64,000 bases of DNA from Porphyromonadaceae bacterium UBA7048. GTDB taxonomy: Bacteria; Bacteroidota; Bacteroidia; Bacteroidales; Muribaculaceae. The notes under the pieces are model-generated. The model ran no database searches. It saw only the letters and a list, made by a program, of their open reading frames with translations, and had not been told where the DNA came from. Below are positions 17,990 to 25,497 of the stretch, in pieces. The position numbers and the translations under genes were made by a program. The DNA is taken from assembly GCA_002493945.1 (NCBI GenBank), contig DLAL01000047.1, forward strand, positions 41,499 to 105,498, read 5' to 3'. Positions within the stretch are counted from its first letter, which is position 1; each line of letters starts with the position of its first letter.

Positions 17990-19018
17990 TTACTTGGAGT
18001 TTTTCTTGTAATACTTGATGAGTTTCGGCACGATGTCTTCCATGTCACCGGTGATGACGTAGTCTGCGATGGTGTTGATGGGAGCGTCGGGGTCGTTGTT
18101 GATGGAGATGATGATGGAGCTCTCCTGCATGCCTGCGATGTGCTGGATCTGACCCGAGATGCCGCATGCGATGTAGAGTTTCGGACGGACGGTGACACCG
18201 GTCTGGCCGATCTGACGTTCGTGCTCGATGAAGCCTGCGTCGACAGCTGCGCGCGATGCGCCTACTTCGCCGCCGAGAGTGTCGGCAAGGTCGAAGAGGA
18301 GCTGGAAGTTTTCTTTCGAACCTACACCGTAGCCGCCGGCGACGATGATGGGGGAGTTCTTGATGTTGATTTTCGATTTCTCGATGTGGCGGTCGATGAT
18401 TTCAACGACGAAATCGGTGTCGCTCACGTAGTCGGAAGCCTTAAGGTCGATGACCTGGCCTTTGTGAGCAGGATCGAACACTTCTTTCTTCATCACGCCC
18501 TCACGCACGGTGGCCATCTGCGGACGGCACTCGGGGTTGACGATGGTGGCGACGATGTTGCCGCCGAAGGCCGGACGGATCTGATAGAGGAGGTCTGTGT
18601 ACTCCTTGCCGGTCTTGGGGTCCTTGTGGTCGCCGATTTCAAGTGCGGTGCAGTCAGCGGTGAGACCGCTGTGGAGGCAGGAGCTGACGCGGGGACCGAG
18701 GTCGCGGCCTATGCAGGTGGCACCCATGAGGCATACCTGAGGCTTGATCTCGCGGAAGAGATTGATCAGGATAGCGGCGTGGGGGTTGGAGGTATAGGGG
18801 AAGAGACGGGCATCCTCCACTTTATATACGGTGTCGGCGCCGTAGGGGAATATCTGCGATTCGATGCCGTCGAGCTTGTCGCCGATGACGATGGCTTCGA
18901 GTTTCACGCCGAGGCGGTCGGCGAGGACTTTGCCTTTGGTAAGAAGTTCGAGGCTTACATCGGCCACACGACCTTCATCGTATTCGCAGTAAACTATGAG
19001 ATTATTCTTGTCTGCCAT
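17990..19018 (-). CDS. etfA: Electron transfer flavoprotein alpha subunit
   Basis: This FAD-binding subunit forms a heterodimer with EtfB and shuttles electrons to or from the acyl-CoA dehydrogenase encoded next. The 342-residue protein has the ETF domain (starting KNNLIVYCEYDEGRVADVSL) and the C-terminal FAD domain. The family signature RQIGQTGVTVRPKLYIACGI is followed by SGQIQHIAGM and INNDPDAPINTIADYVITGD. The GASRAAVDAGF segment is also typical. It is separated from etfB by 20 bases and from the dehydrogenase gene by 16, all on the minus strand. Such EtfAB-dehydrogenase sets in anaerobes may either bifurcate electrons or act classically. Confidence 0.93.
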   Translation of the reverse strand: MADKNNLIVYCEYDEGRVADVSLELLTKGKVLADRLGVKLEAIVIGDKLDGIESQIFPYGADTVYKVEDARLFPYTSNPHAAILINLFREIKPQVCLMGATCIGRDLGPRVSSCLHSGLTADCTALEIGDHKDPKTGKEYTDLLYQIRPAFGGNIVATIVNPECRPQMATVREGVMKKEVFDPAHKGQVIDLKASDYVSDTDFVVEIIDRHIEKSKINIKNSPIIVAGGYGVGSKENFQLLFDLADTLGGEVGASRAAVDAGFIEHERQIGQTGVTVRPKLYIACGISGQIQHIAGMQESSIIISINNDPDAPINTIADYVITGDMEDIVPKLIKYYKKNSK

Positions 19019-19038
19019 AGTGATGATAATTTCTTGGA

Positions 19039-19911
19039 TTAGCCGATGGTGTGGTTGGCAATAAGTTCTTGGATGAGTTCTTCAATCTGAGCGTCATCGT
19101 TGTCGAGGCGACGGCTCTCTTTGGCCGTAAACACGACGTTCTCGATGGTCTTCACTTTCGTGGGCGAACCGGCCAGACCGATCTGCTCGGAATCGGCTTC
19201 GACGAAAGCGGCGCTCCACTCGGCTATGTTGAGTTCGGGGTTGGCTGCCACGCGTGCCTGTGCTTCCTCGCTTAGTTTGGGTAGCTCGCTGGTCGATGCG
19301 GCATATTTGTACTTCATCAGACGCTTGGCGTTGCGCGGACGGCAGTCAGCTGCCGAACCGTTGACAGTCACGACGCAGGGCAGAGGAGCCACCACTGTCT
19401 CAACGCCATGCTCGAGGCGGCGTTTCACGGTCACTTTGCCGTCGCGGAGATCGAGGATTTCCTCGGCGTATGTCACCTGGGGGATACCGAGTTTCTCGGC
19501 AATCTGGGGGCCGACCTGAGCCGTGTCGCCGTCGATGGCCTGACGGCCGCCGAGGATGATGTCGTAGTTGCCGAACTTCTTGACAGCCTGAGCCAGAGAG
19601 TATGAAGTGGCGAGTGTGTCAGCACCGCCGAGTGCACGGTCAGTAAGAACGATGCCCGCATCGGCACCGCGGTAGATGGCTTCACGGATAATTTCTGCGG
19701 CACGGGGCAGACCCATAGTGAGCAGTGTCACTTTGCTGCCGGGATTTGCATCTTTGAGACGGAGAGCCTGTTCGAGAGCGTTAAGGTCTTCCGGGTTGAA
19801 AATCGCAGGCAGAGCGGCGCGGTTGATCGTACCGTCTTCCTTCATGGCATCCTTGCCTACATTGCGGGTGTCGGGCACCTGCTTGGCAAGTACTATGATA
19901 TTCAAACTCAT
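19039..19911 (-). CDS. etfB: Electron transfer flavoprotein beta subunit
   Basis: EtfB is the second subunit of ETF. The 290-residue protein begins LNIIVLAKQVPDTRNVGKDA and contains AIFNPEDLNALEQALRLKD, VTLLTMGLPRAAEIIREAIY and GADAGIVLTDRALGGADTLA. The nucleotide-site block IILGGRQAIDGDTAQVGPQI follows, with VKRRLEHGVETVVAPLPCVV after it. It is the first gene of the operon. A strong promoter lies 43-73 bases upstream of the start. Confidence 0.93.
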   Translation of the reverse strand: MSLNIIVLAKQVPDTRNVGKDAMKEDGTINRAALPAIFNPEDLNALEQALRLKDANPGSKVTLLTMGLPRAAEIIREAIYRGADAGIVLTDRALGGADTLATSYSLAQAVKKFGNYDIILGGRQAIDGDTAQVGPQIAEKLGIPQVTYAEEILDLRDGKVTVKRRLEHGVETVVAPLPCVVTVNGSAADCRPRNAKRLMKYKYAASTSELPKLSEEAQARVAANPELNIAEWSAAFVEADSEQIGLAGSPTKVKTIENVVFTAKESRRLDNDDAQIEELIQELIANHTIG

Positions 19912-19953
19912 AGATTACTTATATTTAGGTTTATATATTTCGGTTTTGACTCA

Positions 19954-19984
19954 CAAAATTAATGAATTTTGTCGGCACGTCAAA
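19954..19984 (-). promoter_or_regulatory. Promoter of the etfB-etfA-acd operon
   Basis: On the minus strand TAATTTTG (19961-19954) fits the -7 consensus TAnnTTTG. TTTTG around 19984-19981 gives the -33 element with a 19-base spacer. The predicted leader is about 35 bases. Confidence 0.7.
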
Positions 19985-20061
19985 ACTTTGACCCCCGAAG
20001 AGGCCTGTTGCTGTGTTAAAATTTCTTATCGAGGCATAAAAATACCGTCGAAATGCACGTT

Positions 20062-20108
20062 CTTCCGGTCAGCGCAGCGTCCGGAAGATGGGCCGTGTAG
20101 TGACGGCC
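20062..20108 (-). terminator. Hairpins downstream of purL
   Basis: Just beyond the purL stop, GGCCGT/ACGGCC (20091-20096 with 20103-20108) and CTTCCGG/CCGGAAG (20062-20068 with 20081-20087) form two stems. The nearest minus-strand T run is at about 20039-20044, so intrinsic termination is possible but not textbook. Confidence 0.45.
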
Positions 20109-20140
20109 TCATGCTTCCGGAGCTGCATCAGTACGGTATG

Positions 20141-23100
20141 TCAATGCTTGGCTTTGACGGCTTTTTCGATCCAGCGGCGTGCGTTGACGAAGGCTTCAAG
20201 CCATACGGTCACTTTCTCGCCGCGGCGGTTTTCGGGATACCATGCCCACTGCCAGGGGAAGATGGCGCGCTCGAGGTGAGGCATGATGGCTATGTGACGA
20301 CCGTCAGCCGATGCGAGTGCTGCCACGTCGCCTTCGCTGCCGTTGGGGTTGCCGGGATACTCGGAGTAGGCGTACTTGGCGGCTACCGAAAGACCCGTGG
20401 CGCGGAGACCGTCGGCGAAATGGAAGCGTCCTTCTCCGTGTGCCACCCAGATGCCTGCGGTCATGCCCGAAAGGCTGCCGAACATCACGGTTTCGTTTCT
20501 GGGCACCTTTATCGAAAGGAAGGTAGACTCGAATTTGCCTGAGAGGTTGTGGCACATCTGCACCTTGGGCGTGCCGTCGGCGGCGAGTCCGGCGCCGAGG
20601 AGGTCAAGCTCGATCATGAGCTGACAGCCGTTGCAGACGCCGAGGCTGAGAGTATCCTCGCGTGCATAGAAGCGGCGGAGCGATTCTGCTGCCGTCTCGT
20701 TCCACTTGAAGCCGCCTGCCCAGCCTTTGGCCGAACCGAGGACGTCGCTGTTGGAGAAGCCGCCGCAGAACACTATCATGTTGACGTCGTCGAGGGTCTC
20801 GCGGCCGCTCATGAGGTCAGTCATGTGTACGTCCTTGACGTCGAAGCCTGCGAGATAGAGCGAGTAAGCCATCTCACGCTCGCCGTTTACGCCCTTCTCG
20901 CGGATGATGGCGGCGCGTACGCCCGAAGGCTTGCGGCGGTTCTCCTTGAGTTTGAGCGATTCGAGAGTGCCGGTGAAGTGCTTGGGGAAGCGGTAGCGCA
21001 GAGGCTGCTTGTCGAAGTTGGCTAAGCGGCTTTCGGCGCAGGGTACGGCTGTCTGCTGAAGATCGAAGCGGAACGAAGGCTCGAACCAGCGGCGGCGTGC
21101 TGCCGGAATCGACACGAGGATGGTGCGTCCGTCATTGTGCGATATGGTCAGGACGTTCTCGTTGGCCATAGATGCCACGGGGAAGTAACGCAGGCCCTGC
21201 TTGTCGAGGACGGCTTCGACGGCTTTCTTGTTGCGGTCGCGCACCTGAATGAGGACGGCGGGATTCTCGGCGAAGAGAATCTTTATGAGGTCGGTCTCGC
21301 CGTACATGGCGAAGCCGTCGGTGTAGAAGTTGAGGCCGCCTTCGGTGTTTGCGAAGCACATCTCCAGAAGGGCTGTCACCGTACCGCCAGCGCTCACGTC
21401 GTGGATGGCTGCCACGAGGTCGTCATTGACGAGGCCGTTGACAGTGTCGAAGGCATTTGCAAAGTATGCCGGGTCGGCTACGTCGGGAGTGGTGCCGCCG
21501 ACTTTTCCGAGAGTCTGGGCGAGGGCTGAGCCGCCGAGTGCCAGCGGACTCTTGCTGAAGTCTATATAATATAAGGTGGAGTTGACCGTATGCGAGAGCA
21601 CCGCCGTTGGATTGACAGAGCAGCGGGTGCGTTCGGCCGATGCCGAGATGATGACAGTGCCGGGCGCTGTCACTTTCGAGCCGTCGGCATATTTCTGAGT
21701 CATCGAGAGGCTGTCTTTGCCGGTCGGGATGTTGCAGCCCAGAGCGCAGACGAAGTCGGAGCAAGCCTCTACGGCGCGGTAGAGCGCTGCATCTTCGCCG
21801 GGGTTCTTGCAGGGCCACATCCAGTTGGCGCTCAGGGATACACCCTTGATGCCTTTCTTCAGGCCTGCGCCGACGAGGTTGGTGAGGGCTTCGGCCACAG
21901 ACAGACGCGATCCGGCCTCGACATTCGACAGCGCAACCTGAGGCGCGTGGCCGATGGAGGTGGCTATGCCTTCGCGGCCGTGGTAGTCGAGTGACACGGC
22001 TCCGAAGTCATTGACCGGAAGCTGGAGACGGCCGGCGCACTGCTGGCGTGCGACCTTGCCTGTCACGCTGCGGTCCACCTTGTTGGTGAGCCAGTCCTTG
22101 CAGGCCACGGCGTCGAGTGCAAGCACGTTGTCGATGTACTCGCTGATGAGATTCTGGTCGTATCCGGCTTCGGTGAACGAAGGGGTGACAGTAGTGTCGT
22201 TGATGACGGTCTTGGGCGGATTGCCGAGCATATCCTCCACAGCGAGGTCGATGGCGGCCTGACCGTCCTTGCGACCGAAGTGCAGGCGGTGGTCGTCAGT
22301 GGTCTGTCCGACGACATAAAGCGGAGCGCGCTCGCGCTGGGCTATGCGCTCTACGAGCGGAATCTTATCGGGATCGATGACGAATCCCATGCGTTCCTGA
22401 CTCTCGTTACCTATGATTTCCTTGTCTGAAAGGGTGGGGTCGCCGACGGGGAGTGCGTTTATGTCGATGTCGCCGCCTGTCGACTCGATGAGTTCCGAGA
22501 GGGCGTTGAGGTGGCCGCCTGCACCGTGGTCGTGAATCGACACGATGGGATTGTCGGCGCTTTCGGCCATGGTGCGGATGAGGTTGGCCACACGCTTCTG
22601 CATCTCGGGGTTGGCGCGCTGCACGGCGTTCAGCTCGATGGCTCCGGCATACCGGCCTGTATCGACCGACGAAACGGCGCCGCCGCCCATGCCGATACGG
22701 TAGTTGTCGCCGCCTGCGAGCACGACGGCCTGCCCGGCCTTGGGCTCGCCTTTTATGGCCTGGTCAGCAGCAGCATATCCTACGCCGCCGGCGAGCATGA
22801 TGACTTTGTCATAGCCATAGGTGCGCTCGTCCTCGCGGTGCTCGAATGTGAGCAGCGAGCCGCAGATGAGGGGCTGTCCGAATTTATTACCGAAGTCAGA
22901 AGCACCGTTCGACGCTTTTATAAGAATTTCGGCCGGAGTCTGGTAGAGCCAGTTGCGCGGATTGATTGCCGACTCCCACGAGCGGTCCTGGCCGATGAAG
23001 CGCGGATATGATGTCATGTATACGGCAGTGCCGGCGAGGGGAAGACTCGCGCGGCCGCCGCCGAGACGGTCGCGGATTTCGCCGCCGCTTCCTGTGGCGG

Positions 23101-23887
23101 CACCGTTGAAGGGCTCGACGGTCGTCGGGAAGTTGTGTGTCTCGGCTTTGAGCGAAAGTACAGTGTCAATCTTGCGCTCGCTGAAGTACGAGGGCTCGTC
23201 GCCTCGCTCGGGAGCGAACTGCATCACGGCAGGACCTTCGACAAATGCCACATTATCCTTGTAGGCCGACACGAGGCCGTCGGAGTTGACCTTGCTTGTG
23301 CGCTTGATGAGGCCGAACAGGGTAGAGGGCTTCTCTTCGCCGTCGATGATGAATGTGCCGTTGAATATCTTGTGACGGCAGTGCTCGGAGTTCACCTGCG
23401 AGAAACCGAATACCTCGCTGTCGGTGAGCGGACGGCCCAGACGTGCCGACAGGCCGGCGAGATACTTCTCTTCCTCGTCGCTCAGGGCAAGTCCTTCGGT
23501 GCGGTTGTATTCGTGGATGTCTTCGATGAATACGTGGGGAGCCGGAGTATCGTTGATGTCGAATACATCGGCTCCGGGAGCGGTATATACGGCCTGAAGC
23601 ATAGGGTCGAACTGCGGCTCCTCGCCTTCGGCCACCGGCGTGAACATTTCAATACGCGAAATGCCGCCGAGACCCATATTCTGAGTAATCTCAACGGCAT
23701 TGGTGCTCCAAGGCGTAATCATTTCTTTGCGGGGACCGACGAAGGTGCCGCTGAGGGCGGAACCTTCGGTCAGGGGACAAGCGTTTCCGAAAAGCCAGCG
23801 AAGGCGTTCAATCTCGCCTGCGTCAAAACTGTGGTTTGTATTCACGGCATACACCGTGCCTGCGGGGGTTGTAAAAAAAACGACCAT
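20141..23887 (-). CDS. purL: Phosphoribosylformylglycinamidine synthase, large single-chain type
   Basis: PurL converts FGAR to FGAM with glutamine and ATP in de novo purine synthesis. The 1248-residue chain is the single-polypeptide form fusing synthetase and glutaminase, a little shorter than the E. coli enzyme (about 1295). Visible blocks are LSDEEEKYLAGLSARLGRPL, FGFSQVNSEHCRHKIFNGTF, LSLKAETHNFPTTVEPFNGA, and GGEIRDRLGGGRASLPLAG. ISIHDHGAGGHLNALSELIE-type sequence follows. The C-terminal class I glutaminase has the nucleophile Cys in LGVCNGCQLM and a His in MPHLERAIFPWQWAWYP. The second to sixth codons include an eight-T run (GTTTTTTTTAC). It has no close operon partner. Confidence 0.95.
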   Translation of the reverse strand: MVVFFTTPAGTVYAVNTNHSFDAGEIERLRWLFGNACPLTEGSALSGTFVGPRKEMITPWSTNAVEITQNMGLGGISRIEMFTPVAEGEEPQFDPMLQAVYTAPGADVFDINDTPAPHVFIEDIHEYNRTEGLALSDEEEKYLAGLSARLGRPLTDSEVFGFSQVNSEHCRHKIFNGTFIIDGEEKPSTLFGLIKRTSKVNSDGLVSAYKDNVAFVEGPAVMQFAPERGDEPSYFSERKIDTVLSLKAETHNFPTTVEPFNGAATGSGGEIRDRLGGGRASLPLAGTAVYMTSYPRFIGQDRSWESAINPRNWLYQTPAEILIKASNGASDFGNKFGQPLICGSLLTFEHREDERTYGYDKVIMLAGGVGYAAADQAIKGEPKAGQAVVLAGGDNYRIGMGGGAVSSVDTGRYAGAIELNAVQRANPEMQKRVANLIRTMAESADNPIVSIHDHGAGGHLNALSELIESTGGDIDINALPVGDPTLSDKEIIGNESQERMGFVIDPDKIPLVERIAQRERAPLYVVGQTTDDHRLHFGRKDGQAAIDLAVEDMLGNPPKTVINDTTVTPSFTEAGYDQNLISEYIDNVLALDAVACKDWLTNKVDRSVTGKVARQQCAGRLQLPVNDFGAVSLDYHGREGIATSIGHAPQVALSNVEAGSRLSVAEALTNLVGAGLKKGIKGVSLSANWMWPCKNPGEDAALYRAVEACSDFVCALGCNIPTGKDSLSMTQKYADGSKVTAPGTVIISASAERTRCSVNPTAVLSHTVNSTLYYIDFSKSPLALGGSALAQTLGKVGGTTPDVADPAYFANAFDTVNGLVNDDLVAAIHDVSAGGTVTALLEMCFANTEGGLNFYTDGFAMYGETDLIKILFAENPAVLIQVRDRNKKAVEAVLDKQGLRYFPVASMANENVLTISHNDGRTILVSIPAARRRWFEPSFRFDLQQTAVPCAESRLANFDKQPLRYRFPKHFTGTLESLKLKENRRKPSGVRAAIIREKGVNGEREMAYSLYLAGFDVKDVHMTDLMSGRETLDDVNMIVFCGGFSNSDVLGSAKGWAGGFKWNETAAESLRRFYAREDTLSLGVCNGCQLMIELDLLGAGLAADGTPKVQMCHNLSGKFESTFLSIKVPRNETVMFGSLSGMTAGIWVAHGEGRFHFADGLRATGLSVAAKYAYSEYPGNPNGSEGDVAALASADGRHIAIMPHLERAIFPWQWAWYPENRRGEKVTVWLEAFVNARRWIEKAVKAKH

Positions 23888-23968
23888 CGATAAGAAATGT
23901 CTTGATTATGATGGTGCAAATTTACGAATTTTTAGCGAATTTACCAAACGTTGGCCATGCACGGAGGG

Positions 23969-25432
23969 TCACTTTTTCTTTTTGCGTCTGCTTCTGCGCC
24001 GAGGCTCGTGCTCGGTGTCGGCAGATATGTCGGCGCGGAGGCGTGCGGTGATAGCCGCCGCCTGCTCGCGTGACAGCCTGGGATTCTCGCAGGCGGCTTT
24101 CATGAGTTCGCTCATGGCGTTCTCGACTTCACGCGTGTGGCCTTCGGACGGCAGCCGGAGTATGCGGCGTACGCGTGCGGCCTTAATCGGAAGCGCGTAG
24201 TTGAACATGGCCGTTCCTTCGCGCCTCAGCTGGTCGGAGCGGCGACGGATGATGTCACATTGGCCGGGCATGCAGTGCGAGGGTGCATAGGAACGGTTGT
24301 CTGCATTGATGAGCGCGAGCAGATTCGCCAGGCGTTTGGGCGTGCGGCACAGATGCTGGAGGCGCCTCAGGGCTGCATCGGTCATCTTTTCGGCATCCGG
24401 CCCCCACGATTTGGCTGCCTCATGGTGAACACACAGGAAAATCACCTTGTCGATGAACGGCTTGTGGTAGTGCAGCCGTCGGAGTGCCTTGTCGATGACA
24501 GCTGCGCACCGGCGGTCATGGCCGGGGAAGCGTATGCTTCCGTCCTTGTCCTCGGTGTATGCCACGATCTTGCCTATGTCATGCAGGAGCGCGGCCATGC
24601 GCAGCAGAGTGTCGGCAGGCACGCGCTCGACCGTGGCGAGCGTATGCTCCCACACGGTGCCGAAATGGTATTCGGACTGCTTCATGCCGACGGTAGACAT
24701 GAGCTCGGGCAGGATGTAGGGCAGGGCGCCGATCTGCCTGAGCATATCCAGCGCCTGGGCCGGATGAGGAGTCATAATGGCCTTCTCGAATTCTCCGGCC
24801 ATGCGCTCGGGGCTGATGATGGACAGCCTTGAGGCATAGCGCGACATGGCCTCGAACGCCTGTGGCTCGATTTCCCAGCCGAATTTAGCGGCGAAGCGGA
24901 CGGCGCGTATTATGCGCACGGGGTCGTCGTCGAATGTAGTGTCAGGGTCGGACGGAGTGCGGATGATGCGGTTCTCGATATCGGCGAGTCCGCGTCCGGT
25001 GATGTCGAGGGTCTTTCCTGATGATATGTCGTAGTAGAGTGAATTGATGGTCAGGTCGCGTCTGTAGCAGTCGTCCTCGATGGAGCCGAATACGGTCGAC
25101 GGGTCGCGCGATGTACGGTCGGTGTACTTCTCGCGCCGTGTCTGTACGAGTTCGATTTCATCGTCGGGGAATTCCTTCAGCCACAGACGGGCAGTGCCGT
25201 ACTTGGGGAAGGTCACAGGCTCGGCCGTGCACAGTCCCTTGTCGTAGAGCCACATGGCAAAGTCTATGCCGCCGTCGGGAGTATTCACGGCCAGGTCGAC
25301 GTCCTTGATGGGGAGCCCCATGATGGAGTCGCGGCAGCAGCCGCCTACAGTGAAGACCTTGCCTTCCCATCGGGTATCGCGGATGAGGTCACGCAACCAT
25401 GCGCATATGTCGTGGTATAGTTCTGTAGTCAT
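23969..25432 (-). CDS. CCA-adding tRNA nucleotidyltransferase with HD domain
   Basis: The enzyme adds or repairs the 3' CCA end of tRNAs. The polymerase head has VGGCCRDSIMG (nucleotide-binding GG-x-x-RD motif) and the catalytic pair in IKDVDLAVNT. The block RRDLTINSLYYDISSGKTLD and then DDDPVRIIRAVRFAAKFGWE is typical of class II enzymes. An HD domain follows at about 255-370 (MAALLHDIGKIVAYTE), which in relatives carries phosphatase or phosphodiesterase activity. The C-terminus is very basic (RRRSRRKKKK). The 487-residue length is usual for Bacteroidetes. The tRNA fragment at the right edge of this window has no encoded CCA, in line with a need for the enzyme. Confidence 0.9.
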   Translation of the reverse strand: MTTELYHDICAWLRDLIRDTRWEGKVFTVGGCCRDSIMGLPIKDVDLAVNTPDGGIDFAMWLYDKGLCTAEPVTFPKYGTARLWLKEFPDDEIELVQTRREKYTDRTSRDPSTVFGSIEDDCYRRDLTINSLYYDISSGKTLDITGRGLADIENRIIRTPSDPDTTFDDDPVRIIRAVRFAAKFGWEIEPQAFEAMSRYASRLSIISPERMAGEFEKAIMTPHPAQALDMLRQIGALPYILPELMSTVGMKQSEYHFGTVWEHTLATVERVPADTLLRMAALLHDIGKIVAYTEDKDGSIRFPGHDRRCAAVIDKALRRLHYHKPFIDKVIFLCVHHEAAKSWGPDAEKMTDAALRRLQHLCRTPKRLANLLALINADNRSYAPSHCMPGQCDIIRRRSDQLRREGTAMFNYALPIKAARVRRILRLPSEGHTREVENAMSELMKAACENPRLSREQAAAITARLRADISADTEHEPRRRSRRKKKK

Positions 25433-25454
25433 ACTGCAATTAATCGGAAAAGAT

Positions 25455-25488
25455 ATGCCGGACTACGTCCGCAGACGCAGTCCGGCAT
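25455..25488 (-). terminator. Terminator of clpC
   Basis: A 10-bp inverted repeat pairs ATGCCGGACT (25455-25464) with AGTCCGGCAT (25479-25488) immediately after the clpC stop. On the minus strand it is followed by ATCTTTTCC. Confidence 0.75.
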
Positions 25489-25497
25489 GAAAGGGTT

